Assembly (NCBI GenBank): GCA_000992165.1 | Contig: LBTS01000007.1 | Location: 1 to 33,544 of the forward strand | Length of the DNA stretch: 33,544 bases | Direction: 5' to 3' | Source: Candidatus Moranbacteria bacterium GW2011_GWC2_37_8 | GTDB lineage: Bacteria; Patescibacteriota; Minisyncoccia; Moranbacterales; GWC2-37-73 | Shown here: one piece after another, positions 18,160-26,006 of the stretch | Numbering within the stretch: position 1 is the stretch's first letter | Layout: every line of letters begins with the position of its first letter | The notes under the pieces: generated by a model | Database searches by the model: none | What the model saw: the letters and a program-made list of their open reading frames with translations, nothing else | Told to the model about the DNA's origin: nothing | Translations under genes and position numbers: made by a program

Positions 18160-18708
18160 ATGAAAATAACTCCAGCAAAAGAGAAATATACTAAAGTAGC
18201 GGTAGCTGAAATGCAAAAGAAATTCAGTTACAAAAGCGTTATGGCAGTGCCTCGAATTAAAAAAGTTGTCGTGAACGTGGGAATCGGAAAGATTGTCAAA
18301 GAAAACGACAAAATCGAGGAAATTGTTAGCGCCTTGACTGCTATTACTGGTCAAAAACCAGTTAAGACGAAGGCTAAGAAAGCTATTTCCGGATTCAAGA
18401 TTCGCGAAGGAATGGAAATTGGTGTAAAGGTTACCCTTAGAGGAGCAAGAATGTGGCAGTTTATTGACAGGGTGGTAAGCGCAACTCTTCCACGAACCCG
18501 AGATTTTCAAGGAATCAATAGAAAAGCAGTTGACACTACCGGTAACCTGAATATGGGTTTGAAGGAACATATGATTTTCCCAGAAATTTCACCGGAAAAA
18601 GTACGCCACACATTTGGAATGCAAATCACGGTTTCAACCAATGCGACATCGCAAGCTGAAGGTTTGGAATTATTTAAATTATTAGGATTTCCGCTAAAAA
18701 GCGAATAA
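18160..18708 (+). CDS. rplE: 50S ribosomal protein L5
   Basis: VPRIKKVVVNVGIG, KTKAKKAISGFKIREGMEIGVKVTLRG. Confidence 0.96.
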   Translation: MKITPAKEKYTKVAVAEMQKKFSYKSVMAVPRIKKVVVNVGIGKIVKENDKIEEIVSALTAITGQKPVKTKAKKAISGFKIREGMEIGVKVTLRGARMWQFIDRVVSATLPRTRDFQGINRKAVDTTGNLNMGLKEHMIFPEISPEKVRHTFGMQITVSTNATSQAEGLELFKLLGFPLKSE

Positions 18709-18729
18709 GTAATTGATACAAGAATTTAT

Positions 18730-18915
18730 ATGGCAAAAACATCTACAGAGGCTCGAGCAGAGAAGAAACCCAAGTTTTCAACCAGAATTGTACGCCGTTG
18801 CTGGCGATGTGGTCGTAAGCATGGCTACCTTCGTGCCTACGATATCTGCAGAATCTGCTTCAGAGAATTGGCAAGTAAGGGAGAAATTCCAGGAGTAACA
18901 AAGAGCAGTTGGTAA
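18730..18915 (+). CDS. rpsZ: 30S ribosomal protein S14 type Z
   Basis: [25 protein letters not shown] zinc motif. Confidence 0.95.
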   Translation: MAKTSTEARAEKKPKFSTRIVRRCWRCGRKHGYLRAYDICRICFRELASKGEIPGVTKSSW

Positions 18916-18917
18916 AA

Positions 18918-19015
18918 GATATCACGAATCAACTCGAATATATTTCACTAATAAACACGAATAAGCAAGTGAGACATTGGTGCAATTAGTGAGAAATTAG
19001 TGTAAATTAGTGATT
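18918..19015. repeat. Convergent short-repeat element, family C
   Basis: CACGAATCAACTCGAAT..CACTAATAAACACGAAT / AATTAGTGAGAAATTAGTGTAAATTAGTGATTTTAT. Confidence 0.85.
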
Positions 19016-19048
19016 TTATATAATATAATTAGGATAAAGAATTAGAAT

Positions 19049-19453
19049 ATGTTAGATCCAATAGCAGACATGCTTACAAGAATTCGAAATGCGCAGATGG
19101 TAAAACACAAAGAAGTGTCCGTGCCTTTTTCGAAATTGAAACTGTCTATTGCTAAAATTTTAGAGCAACGAAATTTTATCGAGTCAGTTAAAAAGGATGA
19201 AGAAGGAACTTTTCCTGTGCTTAAGATTACTTTGAAATACGAAGTAGTTTCAAATACTGAGAAAAATCCTGCCATCAGAGAAATTAAACGAGTAAGTAGA
19301 CAAGGTCAGCGGATCTATGTGAAAAAGACTGACATCAAGCGAGTGAAAAATGGATATGGTATTTCAATTGTCTCAACTTCGAAAGGAATGATGACTGGTG
19401 ATAAAGCTCAGAAAATGGGACTTGGTGGAGAAATAATTTGTGAAGTTTGGTAA
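19049..19453 (+). CDS. rpsH: 30S ribosomal protein S8
   Basis: DPIADMLTRIRNAQ, GYGISIVSTSKGMMT, GLGGEIICEVW. Confidence 0.96.
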   Translation: MLDPIADMLTRIRNAQMVKHKEVSVPFSKLKLSIAKILEQRNFIESVKKDEEGTFPVLKITLKYEVVSNTEKNPAIREIKRVSRQGQRIYVKKTDIKRVKNGYGISIVSTSKGMMTGDKAQKMGLGGEIICEVW

Positions 19454-19459
19454 AAAAAT

Positions 19460-19548
19460 AATTGCAGTCCATAAAGCTTAAAGTCCATAAAGTCCATAAA
19501 GAATTGGCTTGATTGACTTGAAGGACTTGAAAGACTTTTGACTAAAAT
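19460..19548. repeat. Convergent short-repeat element, family B
   Basis: GCAGTCCATAAAGC...GACTTGAAGGACTTGAAAGACTTTTGACTAAAATATTATG. Confidence 0.87.
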
Positions 19549-19551
19549 ATT

Positions 19552-20088
19552 ATGAGTAGAATCGGAAAAAAACCAGTTGTAATACCTCAAGGAGTTAGCG
19601 TAACTTGCGAGAAGAATCTAGTTACAGTTAAAGGTCCAAAAGGAACACTTACTTTTCAGCATCACATGGATGTTTCATTGAAATTTGGTGAAAATGAATT
19701 TACAGTTGAAAAAGAAAGCAAGGCAAAGAATGTTCCAGCTATCTGGGGGACTACGGCTCGCGTGATTGAAAACATGATCGAAGGAACAGTTAATGGATTC
19801 AAAAAACAATTGGAGCTTAACGGTGTTGGTTTTCGTATGAATATTGCTGGGAAAACAATCACATTAGCACTAGGTTTTTCTCATCCTGTAATTGTTGAAG
19901 TTCCTGCAGAATTAGAAGTTGTGATTGAAGGAAACACTATGACAGTATCTGGAATTGACAAGCATTTAGTTGGTCAATTTTCAGCTAATATTAGAGCATT
20001 AAAACCTGTTGAACCATATAAGGGCAAAGGATTTAAATATGTCGGAGAACATGTTCGCCGAAAAGAAGGTAAGAAATCAAGCAAATAA
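19552..20088 (+). CDS. rplF: 50S ribosomal protein L6
   Basis: MSRIGKKPVVIPQGV, VKGPKGTL, EPYKGKGFKYVGEHVRRKEGKK. Confidence 0.96.
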   Translation: MSRIGKKPVVIPQGVSVTCEKNLVTVKGPKGTLTFQHHMDVSLKFGENEFTVEKESKAKNVPAIWGTTARVIENMIEGTVNGFKKQLELNGVGFRMNIAGKTITLALGFSHPVIVEVPAELEVVIEGNTMTVSGIDKHLVGQFSANIRALKPVEPYKGKGFKYVGEHVRRKEGKKSSK

Positions 20089-20094
20089 ATAATA

Positions 20095-20152
20095 GCAGTC
20101 CATAAAGTCCAATGACTTGAAGACTTGAGGGACTTGAAAGACTTTTGACTAA
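20095..20152. repeat. Short family B element
   Basis: GCAGTCCATAAAGTCCAATGACTTGAAGACTTGAGGGACTTGAAAGACTTTTGACTAAAATATTATG. Confidence 0.85.
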
Positions 20153-20158
20153 AATATT

Positions 20159-20509
20159 ATGAACAAATCAAGTAACAATAGCGGTCGAATCCAGCGTAAG
20201 CGCCGAGTTCGAGCAAAAATTTCAGGATCTGCTGAACGTCCAAGACTTGCTGTGTATAAAAGCCTAAAAAGCATTTATGCTCAAGTGATTGACGATGTAG
20301 CTGGAAAAACTCTAGCTAGCGCAAAGCTAACTGAACTTAAAACTGCTAAGAATACTATTGAAGGAGCTAAAGAGGTTGGAAAGTTGGTTGCAAAGAAATG
20401 CGCAGCACTCAAGATTTCTTCTGTTACTTATGACCGAGCAGGTTACCGATATCATGGAAAAGTAAAAGCTTTAGCAGAAGGTGCTCGCGAAGGTGGACTA
20501 CTATTTTAA
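20159..20509 (+). CDS. rplR: 50S ribosomal protein L18
   Basis: RPRLAVYKSLKSIYAQVIDD, YDRAGYRYHGKVKALAEGAREGGL. Confidence 0.95.
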   Translation: MNKSSNNSGRIQRKRRVRAKISGSAERPRLAVYKSLKSIYAQVIDDVAGKTLASAKLTELKTAKNTIEGAKEVGKLVAKKCAALKISSVTYDRAGYRYHGKVKALAEGAREGGLLF

Positions 20510-20596
20510 AACTAACTAATAACTAATAACCAACAACAAACAACTTAAAAAACTCAAGCATGATGTTATCAGTTATAAGTTATGAGTTATAAGTTA
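20510..20596. repeat. Convergent heptamer element, family A
   Basis: CTAATAACTAATAACCAACAAC / GTTATCAGTTATAAGTTATGAGTTATAAGTTAAA. Confidence 0.85.
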
Positions 20597-20604
20597 AATA
20601 TATT

Positions 20605-21135
20605 ATGAATAAGAGACCAGGCAAAAAAGGAGCACGCAGAGAAAAACCAGAATTCGAACAGAAGCTTTTGGATTTGGCTCGCGTTACTCGTGTAGTAAAA
20701 GGTGGACGAAGATTTCGTTTCCGCGCAACATTAGTAATTGGTGATCGCAAAGGAAAAGTTGGCGTTGGTGTAGCTAAAGGATCAGACGTTTCTGACGCCA
20801 TCCAAAAAGCTTACAATGATGCAAAGAAGTGCATGATAACCGTCAAATTGTCTGGAAACACTATTCCTCATGATATCAGTATGAAACTTGGAAGCGCAAA
20901 GGTACTTTTGAAACCTGCTTCACAAGGACGCGGAGTTATCGCTGGTGGAGCTGTCCGAGCTGTGGTTGATTTGGCTGGAATTCGCGATATCGTTTCAAAA
21001 TCTTTGGGAACTTCAAATAAATTGAATGTTGCCAGAGTTACAATCGAAGCACTGAAAGCACTGAAAGCACCACGCATTAAAGCATTTGCAGAAGCTGGTA
21101 CTGTTGAAGTAAAAGAGGTTGTTATAGAAAAATAA
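20605..21135 (+). CDS. rpsE: 30S ribosomal protein S5
   Basis: RVTRVVKGGRRFRFRATLVIGDRKGKVGVGVAKG. Confidence 0.96.
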   Translation: MNKRPGKKGARREKPEFEQKLLDLARVTRVVKGGRRFRFRATLVIGDRKGKVGVGVAKGSDVSDAIQKAYNDAKKCMITVKLSGNTIPHDISMKLGSAKVLLKPASQGRGVIAGGAVRAVVDLAGIRDIVSKSLGTSNKLNVARVTIEALKALKAPRIKAFAEAGTVEVKEVVIEK

Positions 21136-21236
21136 TTTTTTGTTAATTATAATTAACATTTCTGAAAAATTTACTCGTATACGATTATTATTTGTATATT
21201 TGTATATTTGTAGAAGATTTGTAATTTTGTAGGGTT

Positions 21237-21674
21237 ATGCAAATTCATCAACTTACAGTAAAAAAACGCAAGGATAAAAAAACCGTTGGTCGCGGTGGAA
21301 AGCGTGGAACATATTCCGGAAAAGGAAACAAGGGTCAGAAAGCTCGATCTGGAGCATCTATTGACCCATTGTTTGAAGGAGGACGTTCTTCTCTTGTAGA
21401 ACGTTTGAAAAAGGTTCGAGGATTTAAATCTTTGAATGCTAAGAAAACGGTTGTTAAGCTTGAAGCTTTGGAGAAGACTTTCAAAGATGGAGACATTATC
21501 TCAATGGAAACATTGCTTAGCTCAAAACTTATTGACAAGGCTGATGCAAAAGATGGTGTAAAAATTCTTACAACTGGAGCTATTACAAAAAAACTTACAA
21601 TCTCAGCTGAGATTCTTCTTTCAGGAACTGCAAAAGATGCTATAATCAAAGCAGGAGGAACAATTCTAGAATAG
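21237..21674 (+). CDS. rplO: 50S ribosomal protein L15
   Basis: GRGGKRGTYSGKGNKGQKARSG. Confidence 0.94.
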   Translation: MQIHQLTVKKRKDKKTVGRGGKRGTYSGKGNKGQKARSGASIDPLFEGGRSSLVERLKKVRGFKSLNAKKTVVKLEALEKTFKDGDIISMETLLSSKLIDKADAKDGVKILTTGAITKKLTISAEILLSGTAKDAIIKAGGTILE

Positions 21675-21771
21675 CTTTTTAGGCATTAGCTTATTAGCTT
21701 TTTAGGAAATTAAGTAACTAATGCAATTTTTATAGCTGAGAAGCTGAAAAGCTAAGAAGCTAAGAAGCTGT
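21672..21771. repeat. Convergent short-repeat element, family E, overlapping the rplO stop
   Basis: TAGCTTTTTAGGCATTAGCTTATTAGCTTTTTAGG / AGCTGAGAAGCTGAAAAGCTAAGAAGCTAAGAAGCTG. Confidence 0.88.
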
Positions 21772-21776
21772 TCAAT

Positions 21777-23048
21777 ATGTTGGAGAAACTCACACAAATT
21801 TTCAAAGTTACTGAACTTCGCAACAAAATCCTCTTTATTCTGGGGATTCTTGTTGTTTTTAGGATAGCTGCTAATGTTCCGCTTCCAGGTGTGGATATGG
21901 AACAATTAAGACGATTATTCGAAGGAAATCAATTCCTTGGAATGCTTAACGTTTTCTCTGGCGGAGGGCTTACGAATATTTCAATTGTCATGCTTGGCGT
22001 TGGACCATACATCACTGCATCAATCATTATGCAGCTTTTAACCATGATTGTGCCTCGCGTTGAACAGATATATAAGGAAGAAGGAGAGGCTGGTCGTCAG
22101 AAGTTCAATATGTGGACAAGATGGCTAACCGTGCCGCTTGCTGCACTTCAAACTTTTTCAATGGTAGCATTGCTTCGCTCGCAAGGAGTTTTACAGGTTA
22201 CATCAACTTTTGATATCGCGATGATTGTAGTGATTGCAACAGCTGGAACAGTGTTTCTGATGTGGCTTGGAGAACTTATCACGGAAAAGGGAATTGGTAA
22301 TGGAGTTTCATTGATAATCTTTGCTGGAATAGTAAGCGGACTTCCATCTGGAATTTCTAAATTATTTTTAACTTTCGATTCAACTCAAATTTTCACATAC
22401 ATCGGTTTAATTGCTGTAACTGTTATTACTATTGCAGGCGTTGTAATGGTGACTGAAGGACAGCGCAATATTCCTGTTTCATACGCTAAGCGTATAAGAG
22501 GCGATAAGACATATGGTGGCGCTTCATCCCACTTGCCTTTGCGTGTGAATCAAGCAGGTGTTATTCCAATCATTTTTGCCATGTCAATTATGCTTTTCCC
22601 TGGAATGATTGCAACTTTTTTAATGAAAGCCAGCAATGCGACAATTGCCAATGGAGCGACTTTTGTTAATAATCTTTTTCAAAACCAAGTATTTTATAGC
22701 AGCTTATACTTCATATTGATTGTGCTATTTACTTATTTTTACACGGCTGTTGTTTTTGATCCGGTTAAGATTTCAGAAAATCTTCAAAAACAAGGAGGTT
22801 ATATCCCAGGAATTAGACCCGGTAAGACTACCGCTGATTATTTGTATAAGATTATGAATCGCATTACATTGACTGGTGCACTTTTCCTTGGATTAATAGC
22901 AGTCTTGCCTTTCATTGTGCAAGGTCTATCTGGCATCCAATCTCTCCAAGTTGGTGGTACAAGTATTCTTATTGTTGTTTCTGTAGTCATTGAAACAATC
23001 AAACAAATTGAAAGCCAGCTCGTGATGCGAGACTACGAAGGATTCTAA
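21777..23048 (+). CDS. secY: Preprotein translocase subunit SecY
   Basis: Multi-TM; GLGITEKGIGNGVSLIIF-like block, QGGYIPGIRPGKTTADYL. Confidence 0.97.
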   Translation: MLEKLTQIFKVTELRNKILFILGILVVFRIAANVPLPGVDMEQLRRLFEGNQFLGMLNVFSGGGLTNISIVMLGVGPYITASIIMQLLTMIVPRVEQIYKEEGEAGRQKFNMWTRWLTVPLAALQTFSMVALLRSQGVLQVTSTFDIAMIVVIATAGTVFLMWLGELITEKGIGNGVSLIIFAGIVSGLPSGISKLFLTFDSTQIFTYIGLIAVTVITIAGVVMVTEGQRNIPVSYAKRIRGDKTYGGASSHLPLRVNQAGVIPIIFAMSIMLFPGMIATFLMKASNATIANGATFVNNLFQNQVFYSSLYFILIVLFTYFYTAVVFDPVKISENLQKQGGYIPGIRPGKTTADYLYKIMNRITLTGALFLGLIAVLPFIVQGLSGIQSLQVGGTSILIVVSVVIETIKQIESQLVMRDYEGF

Positions 23049-23175
23049 ATGCCTCGCTTCGCTCGAATTTCTAATTTCTAATTTTTAATTTTGAATAAAA
23101 TCTTAATGTTCAAATGTTTTAAGCATTAAAAAATTCGAATTTGATTCGAAATTAAAAAATTCAGAATTTAAAATT
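23049..23175. repeat. Convergent short-repeat element, family F
   Basis: AATTTCTAATTTCTAATTTTTAATTTTGAA ... GCATT ... AAATTCGAATTTGATTCGAAATTAAAAAATTCAGAATTTAAAATT. Confidence 0.8.
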
Positions 23176-23184
23176 TTTTATACA

Positions 23185-23832
23185 ATGAATATTATTATCT
23201 TTGGTCCACAAGGTAGCGGTAAGGGAACTCAGGCAGATCTTCTGTCTGAAAAATATAACTTGGAGCACATTGAAACGGGACAGATCTTTCGAGAAATTGG
23301 CAGGGAAAATTCTGAGCTTGGAAAGAAAATAAAAGATTTGAATGACAGAAAAGAAATGATTCCTGATGATGTCACTGTTGAAGTTTTGAGAGAAAAATTG
23401 AAAGTAGTGCCTATTGATATGGGTATCATTTTGGACAGTGCTCCGCGCACAGCTGGGCAGGTTGAGCCTATTGAGCAGATGTTGGCAGAATTAAGAAGAC
23501 CGATAGATAAGGCAATATATATATCTTTGCCATATGAAGAATCAATTGCAAGAATCACAAAACGCTATGCTTGCACTGTTTGCTATAGGCATTTCGTGCT
23601 AGGTTTGCATATTCATGAAACAGAAGAGCCTTGTCCAACTTGTGGAGGACCAATTATGCAACGAGCTGATGATACACCTGATGGTGTTACAAAAAGACTT
23701 AAAACTTTTTATGAAATTACTATCCCTGTTGTTGACGAATATCGCGAAAGGGGAATGCTTATTGAAGTTGACGGAAACCAATCAAAGGAAAAAGTATTTG
23801 AAGATATTAATCAAAAATTGTTAAACTGTTAA
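23185..23832 (+). CDS. adk: Adenylate kinase with zinc-type LID
   Basis: GPQGSGKGTQ, CTVC...CPTCGG, RADDTPDGVTKRL; variant NMP motifs (HIETGQIFR, LDSAPRT). Confidence 0.92.
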   Translation: MNIIIFGPQGSGKGTQADLLSEKYNLEHIETGQIFREIGRENSELGKKIKDLNDRKEMIPDDVTVEVLREKLKVVPIDMGIILDSAPRTAGQVEPIEQMLAELRRPIDKAIYISLPYEESIARITKRYACTVCYRHFVLGLHIHETEEPCPTCGGPIMQRADDTPDGVTKRLKTFYEITIPVVDEYRERGMLIEVDGNQSKEKVFEDINQKLLNC

Positions 23833-23878
23833 ATAGTCAAATTGTTAGCAATTTAGCAATATAGCAATTCAGCAATTT
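23833..23878. repeat. Short tandem array of TAGCAAT words
   Basis: TTAGCAATTTAGCAATATAGCAATTCAGCAATTTA. Confidence 0.85.
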
Positions 23879-23881
23879 ATA

Positions 23882-24646
23882 ATGAGTATTCATATTAAAT
23901 CTGAGGCAGAATTAGAAATCATGCGCCGAGCTGGAAAGGCCTTGTCACAGGTTATGCGTGACCTTGAAGTTGCTATACAGCCAGGCGCAAGCACTATGCA
24001 GATCGACAAGCTAGCTGAAGAGCTTGTTTTGGCGCATGGAGCGCTGCCAGCTTTCAAGGGTTATGGAGAAAAAAGAAATCCCTTTCCTGCTACTATTTGT
24101 GCATCTATTAATGACGAAGTTGTTCATGGCATCCCAAGCGAGGATGTTATTTTGAAAGATGGAGATATTTTCAAGATTGATATCGGACTTAAATTGGATG
24201 GATATTTTGCTGATATGGCACGAACCTTTGCAATTGGTGAAATATCACCCGAAGCACAAAAACTTATTGAGGCAACTGAAAAATCTTTTTGGAAAGGCGT
24301 GAAAAATCTCAAAGAGGGGGGCAATCTCAGTGAATTTTCCAAGGCTGCTCAGCAAACAGCCGAAGACGCAGGATTTTCAGTAGTGAAAAATTTAGTGGGA
24401 CATGGCATTGGAAAAAATCTGCATGAAAATCCACAAGTACCAAATTATTTTGAAAAAGGTTATCGAGATATGCTATTGAAAGCGGGTATGACTTTGGCTC
24501 TGGAACCCATGGTTAATCAAGGGACACACGAAACCGTTATTGGACCCGATGGTTGGGTTTATTTGACCGCAGACCGAAAACTTTCCGCGCACTATGAAAA
24601 TACGATTTTGATTACGAAAGACGGCGTAGAGATTTTGACGCAGTAA
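23882..24646 (+). CDS. map: Type I methionine aminopeptidase
   Basis: SINDEVVHGIP, FKIDIGLKLDGYFADMART, GHGIGKNLHENPQVPNY, LEPMVNQG. Confidence 0.96.
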   Translation: MSIHIKSEAELEIMRRAGKALSQVMRDLEVAIQPGASTMQIDKLAEELVLAHGALPAFKGYGEKRNPFPATICASINDEVVHGIPSEDVILKDGDIFKIDIGLKLDGYFADMARTFAIGEISPEAQKLIEATEKSFWKGVKNLKEGGNLSEFSKAAQQTAEDAGFSVVKNLVGHGIGKNLHENPQVPNYFEKGYRDMLLKAGMTLALEPMVNQGTHETVIGPDGWVYLTADRKLSAHYENTILITKDGVEILTQ

Positions 24647-24694
24647 TTTTGCTACCGCAAGGGTTCCACTTTCTTTTTCCGCAAAAACATCCCT

Positions 24695-24721
24695 AACTTT
24701 TCTTTCTAGAAAGGAAAAGTT
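24695..24721. repeat. Short imperfect inverted repeat downstream of map
   Basis: AACTTTTCTTTCTAGAAAGGAAAAGTT. Confidence 0.6.
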
Positions 24722-25025
24722 ACAAAAGAAAGTCCCGACCCGTGCTCGTTGCTGTGGCAAGCGCTACGTTCTTCGCTAAAATTTTTACTGCGCCTCTCGG
24801 GTCGTCTCGCAAAAATTTTTACACTCATTACTTGCGCTTTGCCTACGCACTTCGCAATGGGCGGATTAGAATGCGGAATGCAAACTCAAACGAGAATGAT
24901 TTTTCTTTTTTTTACTGTCAAACAAGTTACTTTGGTATTAAGTTTAAAAAAGTTGCAATTATTTTGACGGCGGGGAAAAGAAAAGGCATTCGCGCGAGTG
25001 CGATAGTAAATTGTATTTTTAAATA

Positions 25026-25070
25026 AAAAAACTCCCCGGTTAGCGACGCAGCGCTAGCCGGGGTTGAGTC
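25026..25070 (-). terminator. Intrinsic terminator of the minus-strand small membrane protein gene
   Basis: On minus strand CCCCGGCTAGCG-CTGCGT-CGCTAACCGGGG-AGTTTTTTT; 12-bp stem with one wobble. Confidence 0.88.
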
Positions 25071-25316
25071 TTAAAACTTTTCTCGAAGCACTTTCTGGTT
25101 TTCTGTTGCTCTTTCTTCCTTAGCCACTTCTTTGTAGCACTTGAAAGAAAATTTGATACCACACATGAATGCAGGTATCATGAGTGTGATAGTGAGACAG
25201 GCAAGGCGGAAGTGATTTACGAAGTCCAGTTGCCCGTTCTCATTTAAGGGAGCGGTGTAGAATGCAGCGAAAAACATTACAGCAGCAACAACTACCAGTA
25301 CCGTGGAACGTTTCAT
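25071..25316 (-). CDS. Small two-TM membrane protein, unknown function
   Basis: 81 aa, only convincing minus-strand gene; AAGGAG Shine-Dalgarno 6 nt before ATG and a strong terminator after the stop. Confidence 0.75.
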   Translation of the reverse strand: MKRSTVLVVVAAVMFFAAFYTAPLNENGQLDFVNHFRLACLTITLMIPAFMCGIKFSFKCYKEVAKEERATENQKVLREKF

Positions 25317-25374
25317 GTGAAACTCCTTAAGTTACTTAGTATTGTACTACATCATATAATAATAGCACAAACTT

Positions 25375-25809
25375 ATGTCAATGTCAATAGATAGTCAAGA
25401 TAACGCTCAAATAAGCCACATTCTGGGGGTAGATTTTGGCAAGTCCAAGATAGGGTTGGCTATTGCCGATGACGAGACCAAAATGGCCTTTGCTTATGAT
25501 ACTCTTAAAAATGACAAGGAATTTTTGAAAAATTTAAAGGAAATTGTTTCTTGTGAAAACGTAAAAACTGTTGTGATTGGAATGACGCGTCATCAAAAGG
25601 ATGACGAGAGTGTTAAAGAGAAATTGAATTTCGCAAAGACGATAGAAAATGAACTCGGAATTGAAATTGTTTTTCATGAGGAAATGTTTACGACTAAAAT
25701 GGCGCAGGCAAATATCAAAATGCGTGGCGGAAGAAATATTGCAGCAAGTGATGATCAAGAAGCAGCTAGAATTATTTTGCAATCATGGCTAGACAGGGCA
25801 GCTTTATAG
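25375..25809 (+). CDS. ruvX: Putative pre-16S rRNA nuclease / Holliday junction resolvase-like YqgF
   Basis: ILGVDFGKSKIGLAIADDE, VVIGMTRHQKDDE, HEEMFTTKMA, SDDQEAARIILQSWLD. Confidence 0.88.
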   Translation: MSMSIDSQDNAQISHILGVDFGKSKIGLAIADDETKMAFAYDTLKNDKEFLKNLKEIVSCENVKTVVIGMTRHQKDDESVKEKLNFAKTIENELGIEIVFHEEMFTTKMAQANIKMRGGRNIAASDDQEAARIILQSWLDRAAL

Positions 25810-25906
25810 GCTTTAGCTTCTTAGCTATTTAGGAAATGCGATATGACTAAAAGCATATTTAGTTACGTATCATAAAAATTTAAGCTAAGAAGCTAAAAAG
25901 CTAATG
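25807..25906. repeat. Convergent short-repeat element, family E, overlapping the ruvX stop
   Basis: TAGGCTTTAGCTTCTTAGCTATTTAGG / TAAGCTAAGAAGCTAAAAAGCTAATGG. Confidence 0.88.
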
Positions 25907-25953
25907 GTCTAATGCCTATGCAATTGCTCCTTGCTTTTCAATTTTTAGCTATA

Positions 25954-25962
25954 TGATATAAT
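25954..25962 (+). promoter_or_regulatory. Extended -10 promoter candidate
   Basis: TGATATAAT upstream of the glycosyltransferase. Confidence 0.5.
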
Positions 25963-26006
25963 AAATATGCAATATAGAAACATAAACAGTTAAATTAGAA
26001 ACGATA

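Noticed and set aside
17750-18570. Minus-strand ORFs over rplX/rplE
   Set aside because: Antisense to L24 and L5; low-complexity translations
24742-25026. 94-aa and 72-aa plus-strand ORFs in the spacer after map
   Set aside because: Overlap each other in different frames, composition not protein-like; kept only as an unusual non-coding spacer
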